This document shows positions 51,696 to 61,380 of a DNA stretch of 64,000 bases, piece after piece; position 1 is the first letter of the stretch, and each line of letters opens with the position of its first letter. Under the pieces are notes generated by a model. The model did not search any database and had not been told where the DNA came from. It saw only the letters and a list, made by a program, of their open reading frames with translations. The DNA is taken from positions 2,161,871-2,225,870 of the forward strand of contig NZ_CP136574.1 of NCBI RefSeq assembly GCF_035195345.1, given 5' to 3'. Made by a program: the position numbers and the translations under genes. The DNA is from Flavobacterium sp. (GTDB lineage Bacteria > Bacteroidota > Bacteroidia > Flavobacteriales > Flavobacteriaceae).

Positions 51696-53294
51696 ATGGC
51701 ACAAATTATAACAATGCCCCGTTTGAGTGATACGATGACTGAAGGAGTTGTAGCTACTTGGCTAAAAAAAGTGGGTGATACAATCAAAACAGGTGATATT
51801 CTTGCTGAAATTGAAACGGATAAAGCAACAATGGAATTTGAGGCTTTTTATGATGGTGTTTTATTACATATCGGAATTCAAGAAGGACAATCTGCTCCAG
51901 TGGATTCTTTATTAGCAATCATTGGTAAAGAAGGTGAAGATATTTCTGCTTTATTAAGTGGAAGAGTTGTTGCTGAATCTAAAGAAGAAAAAGTAGTTGA
52001 AGAAGCAAAACCAACTTCTGCATCTGTTGAAATACCAGCTGGTGTAAAAGTAGTAACCATGCCTCGTTTATCGGATACCATGACAACTGGAACGGTTGCA
52101 ACATGGTTGAAAAAAGTAGGAGATGCGGTAAAAGAAGGTGATATTTTAGCAGAAATCGAAACAGATAAAGCTACGATGGAATTCGAATCTTTTAATGCAG
52201 GAACTTTATTATATATTGGAGTGCAAGAAGGTGATTCTGCTCCAGTAGATACAATTTTAGCTATTTTAGGACCTGCAGGTACTGACGTTTCAGGTATTGC
52301 GGCAAACTATAAAGTAGGTGCGGTGGTGGAAGCTCCAAAAGCAGAAACAACTACTTCAACGCAAACTGAAATTACTGAAAACAAACAACAGGCAACAGAC
52401 AACTCAAGAATATTTGCTTCTCCATTAGCTAAAAAAATTGCACAAGATAAAGGAATCAATTTGTCTCAAGTAAAAGGTTCTGGTGAAAATGGAAGAATTG
52501 TAAAATCGGATGTAGAGAATTTTACTCCATCTGCAGTTGCAACTCCATCTCAAGCGGTATCAGAAGCAACAAATGTAGTTGCAGCTGTGAAACCATTTGT
52601 TCCAGCAGGAGAAATATTCCAAGAAGAAATTAAAAATTCGCAAATGCGTAAAACCATTGCGAGACGATTATCAGAATCTAAATTTACTGCACCGCATTAC
52701 TATTTAACTATCGAGTTAGATATGGACAATGCTATTGCTTCAAGAAATATGATTAACGGCTTACCAGATACGAAAGTTTCTTTCAACGATATGGTAATCA
52801 AAGCGAGTGCGATGGCATTGAAAAAACATCCACAAGTAAATTCACAATGGAGAGAAGATGCTATGGTAATCAATCACCACGTGAATATTGGAGTAGCAGT
52901 AGCTGTTGAAGACGGATTAATGGTTCCAGTATTGAAATTTACGGACCAAATGAGCTTAACTCAAATTGGCGCTAACGTAAAAGACTTAGCTGGAAAAGCA
53001 AAATCGAAAAAAATCCAACCAGCTGAAATGGAAGGAAGTACGTTCACTATTTCTAATTTAGGAATGTTTGGAATTCAATCGTTTACTTCTATTATTAATC
53101 AGCCAAATTCAGCTATTTTATCTGTAGGTGCTATTATTGAAAAACCAGTAGTTAAAAACGGACAAATTGTAGTTGGAAACACAATGACCGTTACTTTAGC
53201 TTGCGATCACAGAACAGTAGATGGCGCAACAGGAGCTCAATTCTTACAAACGTTTAAAGCGTTTATGGAAAATCCAGTAACTATGTTGGCATAA
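51696..53294 (+). CDS. pdhC: Pyruvate dehydrogenase E2 (dihydrolipoamide acetyltransferase)
   Basis: A 532-residue E2 core protein that transfers acetyl from E1-linked lipoate to CoA. Two lipoyl domains carry the lipoylated Lys in ETDKATMEFE at K43 and K158. An Ala/Pro-rich linker leads to the peripheral-subunit-binding domain (about 240-280, ASPLAKKIAQDKGINLSQVK). The catalytic domain ends with TLACDHRTVDGATGA. It is co-transcribed with pdhA, and a terminator follows. Confidence 0.93.
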   Translation: MAQIITMPRLSDTMTEGVVATWLKKVGDTIKTGDILAEIETDKATMEFEAFYDGVLLHIGIQEGQSAPVDSLLAIIGKEGEDISALLSGRVVAESKEEKVVEEAKPTSASVEIPAGVKVVTMPRLSDTMTTGTVATWLKKVGDAVKEGDILAEIETDKATMEFESFNAGTLLYIGVQEGDSAPVDTILAILGPAGTDVSGIAANYKVGAVVEAPKAETTTSTQTEITENKQQATDNSRIFASPLAKKIAQDKGINLSQVKGSGENGRIVKSDVENFTPSAVATPSQAVSEATNVVAAVKPFVPAGEIFQEEIKNSQMRKTIARRLSESKFTAPHYYLTIELDMDNAIASRNMINGLPDTKVSFNDMVIKASAMALKKHPQVNSQWREDAMVINHHVNIGVAVAVEDGLMVPVLKFTDQMSLTQIGANVKDLAGKAKSKKIQPAEMEGSTFTISNLGMFGIQSFTSIINQPNSAILSVGAIIEKPVVKNGQIVVGNTMTVTLACDHRTVDGATGAQFLQTFKAFMENPVTMLA

Positions 53295-53316
53295 TAATTG
53301 TTAAATTTATCATACA

Positions 53317-53345
53317 AAATCCCGATTTAAGTCGGGATTTTTTTA
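53317..53345 (+). terminator. pdhA-pdhC terminator
   Basis: AAATCCCGA/TCGGGATTT, a perfect 9-bp stem, is followed by T's. Confidence 0.88.
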
Positions 53346-53367
53346 TTTTTACTACAAACTAAATGCT

Positions 53368-54330
53368 ATGAAAAAAATACTGTGCTTATTTACTTTTGTT
53401 GGATTGTCGCTTCAAGCACAAACAAATGTTCCTTCAAAAGATGTTTCAACTACGAATTATAAAGTATCTGAAGATAATGTCAAAAATACACTTTCTTACT
53501 TAACTTCTGATGAATTAGAAGGAAGAGATTCGGGAAGTAAAGGAATAGAAAAAGCTTCGATTTATCTTGAAAATCTACTGAAAGAAAATGGAATTAAGCC
53601 TTATTTTAAAACCTATCGCGATACGTTGTCAAACTACAATAAAACGTCTTATAATGTTGTAGGGTATATCGAAGGAACCGATTCAAAATTAAAAAATGAA
53701 TTTGTAATCATTGGTGCCCATTATGATCATATCGGAAAAATTGCCGCTGTAAATGGTGATGATATAGGAAATGGTGCAAACGACAACGCTTCTGGAACAA
53801 CCGCTGTAACTGAAGTGGCAAAATATTTTGCAAAGTATAAAAATAACAAGCGTAGTGTAATTTTCGTGTTCTTTTCAGCAGAAGAAAAAGGACTTTTAGG
53901 TTCAAAACATTTAGCTGCTAAATTAAAAGAACAAAAAATGGATTTGTATTTCATGTTCAATTTTGAGATGATTGGTGTTCCCATGAAAGACAGAGGAATG
54001 GATTTCTATTTAACAGGTTTTGGAAAAACTAATATGGCAGCCAAAATAAATGAATATGCAGGAGAAAAATTAGTAGGTTATTTACCAATAGAAACCAAGT
54101 ATATGTTATTTAGAGCTTCTGATAATTATCCGTTTTTTACAGAATTTGAAGTGCCAGCACAAACGGTTTCTACTTTTGATTTTGAAAATTTTGATTTTTA
54201 TCACCAACCTGATGATGAATTTGAATTGATGGATACAAAACACATGGCTCAGGTAATTTCAAAAACAATTCCAGTTTTAGAAAAAATGATTAATGCACCA
54301 AAAAAAGAAATCAAATTAAATGAAAAATAA
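53368..54330 (+). CDS. M28 family metallopeptidase
   Basis: A 320-residue exported zinc aminopeptidase-type protein with a signal peptide at residues 1-18 (LSLQAQ). The M28 metal ligands are visible in IGAHYDHIG, GANDNASGTTA, FSAEEKGLLGSKHL and FYHQPDDEFE. The metal-ligand Asp of the usual MIG-type strand is replaced by Glu in FNFEMIG. It likely releases N-terminal residues from peptides in the periplasm or outside. It overlaps the next gene by 11 bases. Confidence 0.88.
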   Translation: MKKILCLFTFVGLSLQAQTNVPSKDVSTTNYKVSEDNVKNTLSYLTSDELEGRDSGSKGIEKASIYLENLLKENGIKPYFKTYRDTLSNYNKTSYNVVGYIEGTDSKLKNEFVIIGAHYDHIGKIAAVNGDDIGNGANDNASGTTAVTEVAKYFAKYKNNKRSVIFVFFSAEEKGLLGSKHLAAKLKEQKMDLYFMFNFEMIGVPMKDRGMDFYLTGFGKTNMAAKINEYAGEKLVGYLPIETKYMLFRASDNYPFFTEFEVPAQTVSTFDFENFDFYHQPDDEFELMDTKHMAQVISKTIPVLEKMINAPKKEIKLNEK

Positions 54331-55003
54331 AAATATAATTATTACTGGAACTTCTCGCGGAATTGGTTATGAATTAGCTTTGCAATTTGCAAATGAAGGG
54401 CATCAAGTTTTAGCAATTTCACGCAAAACACCGAAAGAGTTAATCGAACATCAAAATATTACGTGTTTATCAATTGATATTTCAAATCCAGAAGAATTAC
54501 TTCAAGTGGAAAAATTTATCACTGAAACCTGGAAAAAGGTTAATATATTAATTCATAATGCTGGAAGCTTGTTGCATAAACAATTCACGCAAATTACTTC
54601 AGAAGAATTTCAAAACATATATAAAGTCAATGTTTTTGCGGTTGCCGAATTGACAAAAATTTGTATTCCATTCATGGAAAAAGGAACTCACGTGGTAACA
54701 ATTAGTTCAATGGGAGGTATTCAAGGTAGTATGAAATTCGCTGGATTAGCCGCTTATTCATCAAGTAAAGGCGCAGTAATTACGTTATCAGAATTGTTAG
54801 CAGAAGAATATAAAGAACAAGGTATTGCTTTCAATGTTTTAGCACTTGGAGCGGTTAATACCGAAATGTTGCAAGAAGCTTTTCCTGGTTACGAAGCACC
54901 ACTTTCAGCTAAAGAAATGGCAGATTATATTTTCAATTTTGCTTTAACCGGAAACAAATATTACAACGGAAAAGTATTGCAAGTTTCATCTTCAACTCCT
55001 TAA
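54320..55003 (+). CDS. SDR family NAD(P)-dependent oxidoreductase
   Basis: A 227-residue Rossmann-fold short-chain dehydrogenase. It has the cofactor motif TGTSRGIGYELA at residues 10-21, an NNAG-like HNAG segment and the active site with Ser in ISSMGG and YSSSKGA (Tyr-x3-Lys). The substrate is unknown. It starts inside the last codons of the M28 peptidase and ends 2 bases before the SprT-like gene, so the three genes form one operon. Confidence 0.88.
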   Translation: MKNKNIIITGTSRGIGYELALQFANEGHQVLAISRKTPKELIEHQNITCLSIDISNPEELLQVEKFITETWKKVNILIHNAGSLLHKQFTQITSEEFQNIYKVNVFAVAELTKICIPFMEKGTHVVTISSMGGIQGSMKFAGLAAYSSSKGAVITLSELLAEEYKEQGIAFNVLALGAVNTEMLQEAFPGYEAPLSAKEMADYIFNFALTGNKYYNGKVLQVSSSTP

Positions 55004-55005
55004 AA

Positions 55006-55608
55006 TTGAGCGAAGTTTTACAAAAATACCTTCCTGAACACGCTGTTCATCATTGTTTTGAGTTAATCAAAGCAAATCATGTGCATCTTAAAATTGTCAA
55101 CGAACGTCAAACACGACATGGCGATTATCGAAAGGATGCGCAAGGGTATCATTTAATTACCGTAAATGCAAGTTTGAACAAATACCGTTTTTTAATTACA
55201 TTAATTCATGAAATTGCACATTTGGTAGCTTTTGAAAAATATGGTCGAAACATAAAACCCCATGGTGAAGAATGGAAACTCACTTTTCAGCGGTTGATGG
55301 TGCCTTTTATTCGTCCAGAAATATTTCCAAATCAATTGTTGCCCTTGTTGGCAAAGCATTTCAGAAATCCAAAAGCCAGTAGTGATACGGATGCAAAATT
55401 AGCTTTAGCATTAAAACAATTCGATCAAAAAGAAACCGATAAAAATTATATCTTTGAAATACCGTTTGGGAGTCATTTTAGAATTCATAACGGAAAAATT
55501 TTTAAAAAAATAGCCTTGCGTGTTAAACGATATGAATGTATGGAAGTAAGTTCTGGACGAATGTATTTGTTTCAACCCAATGCTGAAGTAGAATTGTTGC
55601 CAAGTTGA
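55006..55608 (+). CDS. SprT-like domain-containing protein
   Basis: A 200-residue protein with a SprT-like zinc metalloprotease motif H68-E-I-A-H72 in LITLIHEIAHLVAF. It starts with TTG at 55006, 2 bases after the SDR stop; no ATG fits as well. NERQTRHGDYR and the C-terminal segment RVKRYECMEVSSGRMYLF are typical of this Bacteroidota family. Its function is not established; the SprT/SPRTN family includes DNA-protein crosslink proteases. Confidence 0.82.
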   Translation: MSEVLQKYLPEHAVHHCFELIKANHVHLKIVNERQTRHGDYRKDAQGYHLITVNASLNKYRFLITLIHEIAHLVAFEKYGRNIKPHGEEWKLTFQRLMVPFIRPEIFPNQLLPLLAKHFRNPKASSDTDAKLALALKQFDQKETDKNYIFEIPFGSHFRIHNGKIFKKIALRVKRYECMEVSSGRMYLFQPNAEVELLPS

Positions 55609-55648
55609 TTTTAGAAGGAAGATTAACGATTTTAGATTTAAAAAAGAA

Positions 55649-56704
55649 ATGAACAAAAATTATTACGCAATATTGATGGCTGGTGGAGTTGGTTCTCGTT
55701 TTTGGCCTGTTAGTACAACTGAATTTCCTAAGCAATTTCATGATATGTTAGGAACTGGAGAAACGTTAATTCAAAAAACATTTACCAGGCTTTCTCAGAT
55801 TATTCCTAAAGAAAATATCTTAATTCTTACCAATGAAGATTATAATAGTATTGTTTTAGAGCAATTGCCGATGGTAAAACAAGAGCAAATTATTTTAGAA
55901 CCTGTAATGCGAAATACTGCGCCATGTATTTTGTATGCTTCTTTAAAGATTAAAAAACAAAATCCAAATGCTGTAATGGTGGTAGCGCCTTCTGACCACT
56001 GGATTGAAGATGAAGTGCAGTTTTGTTCTAATTTGCAACACGCTTTTGATTTCTGTGAGCGCGATGAAAATTTAATGACATTAGGAATCGTACCAACATT
56101 TGCGAACACGGGTTATGGTTATATTGAGTTTGATAAATTAGATTCACGCCCTATTAAAAAAGTAAAACAATTTCGTGAAAAACCTGATTATGCAACCGCA
56201 AGAAAGTTTATCCAAAGTCGAAATTTTTTATGGAATGCTGGAATTTTTGTGTGGAGTGCCAAAACCGTTTTAAATGCCTATGAAGAGTTTCAACCAGTTA
56301 TGTTTGCTCATTTCATGAACGGTTATGAAACTTTAAATACAGATAAAGAAGCCGCTTTTATAAAAGATAATTATCCATTGGCTCAAAATATTTCGGTTGA
56401 TTATGCTATTTTAGAAAAAGCGCAAAACGTTTATGTGTTGCCAGCAACTTTTGATTGGAACGATTTAGGAACTTGGGGATCCTTATATGATAAATTGCCT
56501 AAAGATGAACAAGAAAATGCTATTGTGAATGCAACTGTTTATCTAGAAAATGCAACCAATAACATCATAAGAACTGAAGGAAAAAAATTAGTCGTTATTG
56601 ATGGTTTAACAGATTATATTATTGTTGATAAAGACGATGTTTTGCTGATATATCCAAAAAACAAAGAGCAAGATATTAAGCAAATTGTATCAAAATTGAA
56701 ATAA
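55649..56704 (+). CDS. manC: Mannose-1-phosphate guanylyltransferase
   Basis: This nucleotidyltransferase makes GDP-mannose from mannose-1-phosphate and GTP for polysaccharide and glycan synthesis. The 351-residue protein starts with AILMAGGVGSRFWPVSTTEFPKQF (residues 7-30), the family signature. Further markers are EPVMRNTAPCI, VVAPSDHWI, EKPDYATARKF, WNAGIFVW and FDWNDLGTW. It lacks a C-terminal isomerase domain, so it is the short monofunctional type. It is convergent with mlaF. Confidence 0.92.
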   Translation: MNKNYYAILMAGGVGSRFWPVSTTEFPKQFHDMLGTGETLIQKTFTRLSQIIPKENILILTNEDYNSIVLEQLPMVKQEQIILEPVMRNTAPCILYASLKIKKQNPNAVMVVAPSDHWIEDEVQFCSNLQHAFDFCERDENLMTLGIVPTFANTGYGYIEFDKLDSRPIKKVKQFREKPDYATARKFIQSRNFLWNAGIFVWSAKTVLNAYEEFQPVMFAHFMNGYETLNTDKEAAFIKDNYPLAQNISVDYAILEKAQNVYVLPATFDWNDLGTWGSLYDKLPKDEQENAIVNATVYLENATNNIIRTEGKKLVVIDGLTDYIIVDKDDVLLIYPKNKEQDIKQIVSKLK

Positions 56705-56706
56705 TT

Positions 56707-57477
56707 CTATTTTACATTATCTTCCAAATACATTTTTCTAACTCTTTTAAATAATTCAGAAGAATAAACAAAATCGGTGACAGCTTCGTTATCGGTTTTG
56801 AAAATTTCTTTGTTTGAACCTTCCCATTCTAATAATCCATTTTTTAAGAATACAATTTTTTGACCAATTTCCATAACTGAGTTCATGTCATGGGTATTAA
56901 TCACTGTTGTAATGTTGTATTCTTCGGTGATTTCCTGAATAAGATTATCAATTACAATGGCTGTTTTGGGGTCTAAACCTGAATTTGGTTCATCACAAAA
57001 AAGATATTTTGGATTATTTACAATGGCACGAGCAATGGCAACACGTTTTTGCATTCCTCCTGAAATTTCTGAAGGGCGCTTGTGATGTGCATTTACTAAG
57101 TGTACTCTGTCAATTACAAAATCCACACGCTCTTTAATTTCTTTAGCTGATTTATTTGAGAACATTTTTAAAGGAAACCCAATGTTTTCTTCTACTGTCA
57201 TTCCGTCAAATAAAGCACTTCCTTGAAATACCATTCCAATTTCAGTTCTTAAGGTTCTTTTTTCATCATTTGATAATTCAGAATATATTCTACCATCAAA
57301 AGAAATAGTACCACTATCAGGAGTATGTAAGCCTAGTAACGATTTTAAGAAAACGGTTTTCCCAGAACCACTTTGCCCAATGATAAGATTAGTCATTCCA
57401 GCTTCAAAACGAGTAGAAACGCCTTTTAAAACAGTTTGTTCGCCAAACTTTTTTACGATGTTTTTTACTTCAATCAT
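56707..57477 (-). CDS. ABC transporter ATP-binding protein (MlaF-like)
   Basis: A 256-residue ATPase of an Mla-type lipid transporter. It has Walker A GQSGSGKTVFLKSLL, signature SGGMQKRVAIARAI, Walker B YLFCDEPNSGLDPKT and NTHDMNSVMEIG. The start at 57477 (MIEVKNIVKKF) overlaps the permease stop by one base in TAATG and matches the family; an upstream ATG at 57537 inside the permease is rejected. It is the second gene of the permease-ATPase pair that probably moves phospholipids between membranes. Confidence 0.9.
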   Translation of the reverse strand: MIEVKNIVKKFGEQTVLKGVSTRFEAGMTNLIIGQSGSGKTVFLKSLLGLHTPDSGTISFDGRIYSELSNDEKRTLRTEIGMVFQGSALFDGMTVEENIGFPLKMFSNKSAKEIKERVDFVIDRVHLVNAHHKRPSEISGGMQKRVAIARAIVNNPKYLFCDEPNSGLDPKTAIVIDNLIQEITEEYNITTVINTHDMNSVMEIGQKIVFLKNGLLEWEGSNKEIFKTDNEAVTDFVYSSELFKRVRKMYLEDNVK

Positions 57478-58223
57478 TAGCTTAATAAGAGTTGGGTTAA
57501 TATAAAGTTCATTAAAATAATAACTACAGATGTCCAAACGAAAGAAACTGTACTCGCTTTACCTACTTCTAATGCACCACCTTTCATATAATAACCATGA
57601 AAAGAAGGTATTGTTGCTAGAAGTAAAGCAAATGCAATTGTTTTTATAAATGCATAGGCAATATGAAACGGAATAAATTCGGTTTGAAGTCCCGTTGTGA
57701 ATTCAAAACTAGTGGTAAAACCGCCATAAACTGCTGCCATCCAACCGCCAAAAACACCCAAAAACATACTTAATCCAATTACAAATGGATATAAAAGTAA
57801 GGCGATAATTTTTGGAAAAACCAAATAGTTTAACGAGTTAACTCCCATTACTTCAAGGGCGTCAATTTGTTCAGTAACTCGCATGGTTCCAATACTTGAG
57901 GTAATGAATGAACCCATTTTACCTGCCATAATGATAGAAATAAAAGTAGGTGCAAATTCTAAAATTACCGATTGTCTTGTAGCAAAACCAATTAAAAATT
58001 TAGGAATCAACGGATTAGTTAAGTTTAATGCTGTTTGAATAGCCACAACACCACCCACGAAAAAGGAAATAAAGGAAACGATTCCAAGTGAATCAATGAT
58101 TAAATCATCAATTTCTTTTAGAATTAATTGTTTCATTACCGACCATTTAGTAGGCTTGTTGAAAATTTCTTTCAACATGATGAAGTATTTTCCTATTTGC
58201 GATAAGTAGCGAATGAGCATCAT
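57477..58223 (-). CDS. MlaE family ABC transporter permease
   Basis: A 248-residue permease of the MlaE/phospholipid transport type with about five hydrophobic helices. Conserved segments include FFVGGVVAIQTALN, APTFISIIMAGKMGSFITSSIGTMRVTEQIDALEVMGVNS and FPKIIALLLYPFVIG. It likely retains or moves lipids at the inner membrane with the MlaF-like ATPase. An MlaD-type substrate-binding gene is not in the window. Confidence 0.9.
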   Translation of the reverse strand: MMLIRYLSQIGKYFIMLKEIFNKPTKWSVMKQLILKEIDDLIIDSLGIVSFISFFVGGVVAIQTALNLTNPLIPKFLIGFATRQSVILEFAPTFISIIMAGKMGSFITSSIGTMRVTEQIDALEVMGVNSLNYLVFPKIIALLLYPFVIGLSMFLGVFGGWMAAVYGGFTTSFEFTTGLQTEFIPFHIAYAFIKTIAFALLLATIPSFHGYYMKGGALEVGKASTVSFVWTSVVIILMNFILTQLLLS

Positions 58224-58281
58224 TTTATTCAGTGTTCAGATTCTAGTATGCAGTAAAAATACTATATTTTATTGTAAAAGA

Positions 58282-59130
58282 TTAAAACATTTTCTCTTTC
58301 ATTTTCTTCCATCGGTAGTTTCTGAAAAATTTAGCTTGCTGTGGTGTTACAAATAAAGGTTTTCCAGATGATTTTGCTTTCCAAAAACCCATTAAATAAT
58401 CAATGAATAAAAGTGGTTTTCCTTTTCGTATTGCCAATTTCAATGACGAAATTGCGGTAATGATAAATCCGTAACCCAAACTGTAAAAAGCTTCTCCTTG
58501 TTTGTAACGTGCAGCTTTATTGTAACTGGCTCCTGTGAGTTTTAGGTGTTTTACATGCAAACTTTCATCGGTTACCACTTTCCAGTTGTAGAATTTACAC
58601 AATAATTCATCTACGGTATCCCAACCCATGGCAGGTTTTAATCCGCCAATTTGTTGATAGGTTGCTTTTCGGTACGATTTTAAGGCTCCACGAATATGAT
58701 CTTTATCGGTTAGATTTTCTAAAAGCCAATCGCCATTTTTTTCGATGTAACAAAATCCGCCTACCATTCCAATTTTCTCATCAGATTTGAAATGCTTGAT
58801 AATGGTTTCGAAATAGTTGTTTGGGAAAATCAAATCAGCATCTATTTTTACGATAATATCGTAATGGTCATCGATGTGTTTTTCGCCTTCATGGAATGCT
58901 TGAATGACTTTACTGCCAGGTAAATGAATCGCATCTGATTTTTTATTCACTAAAGTGATAAAAGGAAATTTGGAAGCAAATTCGGAAACAATTTCTGAGG
59001 TTTTATCGGTAGAATTATCATTAACCACTACAATTTTTGTTGGTAAAACGGTTTGTTCTATTAAAGATTGCAAAGTCAAGCTTATAAAGGCTTCTTCGTT
59101 GTAGGCTGGAATGATAATGTAATATTTCAT
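58282..59130 (-). CDS. Glycosyltransferase family 2 protein
   Basis: A 282-residue GT-A transferase with IIIPAYNEEAFISLTLQSL at the N-terminus and VVVNDNSTDKTSEI. The metal-binding DxD-like KIDADLIFPNNYFE lies near residue 96, and MGWDTVDELLCKFYNWK carries the acceptor-side ED-like residues. Sugar and acceptor are unknown. It follows the methyltransferase by 20 bases in the same direction, so the two probably act on the same glycan or lipid. Confidence 0.88.
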   Translation of the reverse strand: MKYYIIIPAYNEEAFISLTLQSLIEQTVLPTKIVVVNDNSTDKTSEIVSEFASKFPFITLVNKKSDAIHLPGSKVIQAFHEGEKHIDDHYDIIVKIDADLIFPNNYFETIIKHFKSDEKIGMVGGFCYIEKNGDWLLENLTDKDHIRGALKSYRKATYQQIGGLKPAMGWDTVDELLCKFYNWKVVTDESLHVKHLKLTGASYNKAARYKQGEAFYSLGYGFIITAISSLKLAIRKGKPLLFIDYLMGFWKAKSSGKPLFVTPQQAKFFRNYRWKKMKEKMF

Positions 59131-59150
59131 AAGAAAAAATCTATTTTCTT

Positions 59151-59678
59151 TTATCTTTTTTCTCTTTCCGCGTAAACTAAATAATACCTAGGTGTAATCC
59201 ATCTTAACAAAGGTCTAAAACCAAGTTTTTTAACTGGATGTGTGAATTTTACTCGGTCTACAATTTTAAAACCTGCTTTTTCAAGAAGCCAATCCAATTG
59301 CCAGTCTTCAAATTCATGATAATGTCTATCCCACATATCTGTTTTACTTCTATAAGCTGGAGAAAACCATAAACGCAATGGAATCGAAATTAAAATTTTA
59401 TCTGCTTTTACGTTTTGTAAAACAGTATACGGATTTAATAAATGTTCGAAAATTTCAAATGCCGTAAAAACATCATAGCTCTCGTTTTTAAGTGCCGATT
59501 GATTATTGTCAATATCTTCTCCTTTTGTATTGATAACGGAGTAGTTATTGTCTTCCATAATTTTTGAAAAAGGATTAGGAACACCTAAATCAAAAATGGT
59601 TTCAGAAGTTTTGATGTGTTTTTTTAGAAAATCTAAAGTGATATTGAATCGTTTACTTGGATATGTTTTTTCGTACAT
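59151..59678 (-). CDS. SAM-dependent methyltransferase-like protein
   Basis: A 175-residue small class I methyltransferase fold protein. Motif I is degraded (ETIFDLGVPNPF instead of GxGxG). DVFTAFEIFEHLLNPYTVL corresponds to the usual post-II region, with ILISIPLRLWF and YHEFEDWQLDWLLEKAGF downstream. Cofactor binding is therefore plausible but not certain. It is the first gene of a two-gene unit with the glycosyltransferase. Confidence 0.75.
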   Translation of the reverse strand: MYEKTYPSKRFNITLDFLKKHIKTSETIFDLGVPNPFSKIMEDNNYSVINTKGEDIDNNQSALKNESYDVFTAFEIFEHLLNPYTVLQNVKADKILISIPLRLWFSPAYRSKTDMWDRHYHEFEDWQLDWLLEKAGFKIVDRVKFTHPVKKLGFRPLLRWITPRYYLVYAEREKR

Positions 59679-59721
59679 TATAAAATTTGTTTAGCTTCGC
59701 TCAGTTCGGCATTGCCATGAG

Positions 59722-59799
59722 TCAAGTTTAAAGTTTCAAGTTGAAAACAGTTGGTAAAATTAGCAATTTAACTTTAAACCTGAAACTTTAAACCTGAAA
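59722..59799. repeat. Imperfect inverted repeat, copy 3 of the intergenic family
   Basis: CAAGTTTAAAGTTTCAAGTTG at 59722-59742 (two steps) is opposed by AACTTTAAACCTGAAAC repeated at 59769-59799. It is the same type as 3994-4102 and 13925-13991 and lies between two minus-strand genes. Confidence 0.65.
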
Positions 59800-59807
59800 C
59801 AAAAAAA

Positions 59808-60866
59808 TTACATTTGGTACACAATAGCATTAATATTCATTCCGGCACCAACAGAAGCAAAAATGATGACATCGCCTTCATTTAAAATTTGTCCTTCTAA
59901 TTCATTATTAGTAATTAGGTCAAATAATGTAGGTACTGTTGCTACACTTGAATTACCTAATTTGTGAATACTCATTGGCATAATTCCTGTTGGAGTTTCC
60001 ATCTTATATAATTTGTAAAAACGATTGATGATGGCTTCATCCATTTTTTCATTTGCTTGATGAATTAAAATTTTCTTTACGTCGGTAATGGCAATTCCGC
60101 TTTTCTCTAAGCAAGAAGCCATTGCTTTTGGAACATTAGAAAGGGCAAATTCGTAAATTTTTCTGCCATACATTTTTATGTAGCGAATATTTGGGTCTTC
60201 ATTTTTATTAAAAGAATTTCCAAAATATAAAAATTTAGCTTCATCAAAAGAAAAAGTAGCTGATTCGTGAGCTAAAATTCCGCCTTCATCATCTGTAGCT
60301 TCAATAATTGTTGCTCCTGCGCCATCAGAGTAAATCATGCTGTCGCGGTCGTGCTTATCTACAACTCTTGATAAAGTTTCGGAACCAATAACTAAGCATT
60401 TTTTAGCCATTCCAGCTTTAATATAGGCTTGAGCTTGAATAACAGCTTCTATCCAACCTGGACAACCAAAAAGAATATCATAAGCGACACATTTTGGATT
60501 TTTAATTTGTAATCCATACTTAACACGTGTGGCTAAACTGGGAACTGTATCTGATTGTATGGTATTTGTTTTAATGTCGCCGTAATTGTGAGCCAAAATG
60601 ATATAGTCTAAAGTTTCAGGATCAATGCCTGATTTTTCGATAGCTTTTTTAGCAGCAATTATTGCCATATCAGAATTGACCATATTGTCATCTGCGTAGC
60701 GTCTTTCAAGAATTCCAGTAATTTCAACAAATTTTTCTGCAATAATATCATTCGTCATATTAAAAGCTGTGCCGTCTTCATTCAAAAAATCATGTTGAGC
60801 AAAATCAGAATTCGTAACTTTTTTAGTTGGAATATAGCTTCCTGAACCCGTTATTTTAATATTCAT
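59808..60866 (-). CDS. 3-oxoacyl-ACP synthase III family protein
   Basis: A 352-residue KAS III-like condensing enzyme. The active-site Cys135 is in LFGCPGW, the His in ILIHQANEKMD and the Asn in LGNSSVATVPTL. The usual GAG/GVGAGMN-like C-terminal glycines are in FASVGAGMNINAIVYQM. It condenses an acyl-CoA primer with malonyl-ACP, but the primer is not known. A role in fatty-acid or pigment/resorcinol pathways is possible, but nothing nearby supports one. It stands alone with a TAATTTCG promoter-like box at 60887-60894. Confidence 0.88.
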   Translation of the reverse strand: MNIKITGSGSYIPTKKVTNSDFAQHDFLNEDGTAFNMTNDIIAEKFVEITGILERRYADDNMVNSDMAIIAAKKAIEKSGIDPETLDYIILAHNYGDIKTNTIQSDTVPSLATRVKYGLQIKNPKCVAYDILFGCPGWIEAVIQAQAYIKAGMAKKCLVIGSETLSRVVDKHDRDSMIYSDGAGATIIEATDDEGGILAHESATFSFDEAKFLYFGNSFNKNEDPNIRYIKMYGRKIYEFALSNVPKAMASCLEKSGIAITDVKKILIHQANEKMDEAIINRFYKLYKMETPTGIMPMSIHKLGNSSVATVPTLFDLITNNELEGQILNEGDVIIFASVGAGMNINAIVYQM

Positions 60867-61000
60867 AATAGTTATTGTTAATGTAACGAAATTATTAATT
60901 ATTTCTTAACATAAATTAAAAAAGGATTTTTTTTTACGCTAATTATTAAATTGTCAATTTAAGCTCAAAAAAAATATGAAATTGACTTTTTTAGAGGTGT

Positions 61001-61372
61001 TTACGGAAATTTTATCTGCATAATTGTTGCCATGCTTAACGCTTGTGTTTTCATTTGCTTGGCATAGTTGCCTGAGAAATGCTCATCAATTGTCGAATTA
61101 AAAAGAGTTAACCAAGTTTCAAAATGTTCTTTTGTAAAAGCCTGTTTATCGTGAACTTCTTTATGAATGGAAAACATATTATTGAAATAACCTCCTTTTA
61201 AAAACAAAGATTGCTCCCAAAAGGTAGCTAAAATCTCAAAATGCGCTTCCAAATGTTGGTCAACTGCTGTTACTTTCGTGAAGAAAAAATTAATGGAGTC
61301 ATCAGCTAAAAGTTTATCATAAAATTTTCGCATGATGAGTAAAATATCTTCTCTGGTTTCGATGTCGTTCAT
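61001..61372 (-). CDS. Group III truncated haemoglobin
   Basis: A 123-residue 2-over-2 globin of group III. Aromatic residues in FYDKLLADDSINFFF match the family's B/E-helix region. The proximal His lies in SIHKEVHDKQAF. FETWLTLFNSTIDEHFSG resembles the C-terminal helix. It likely binds or detoxifies O2 or NO. It is a single gene, and repeated sequence lies on its promoter side. Confidence 0.85.
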   Translation of the reverse strand: MNDIETREDILLIMRKFYDKLLADDSINFFFTKVTAVDQHLEAHFEILATFWEQSLFLKGGYFNNMFSIHKEVHDKQAFTKEHFETWLTLFNSTIDEHFSGNYAKQMKTQALSMATIMQIKFP

Positions 61373-61380
61373 TTTAGGGT

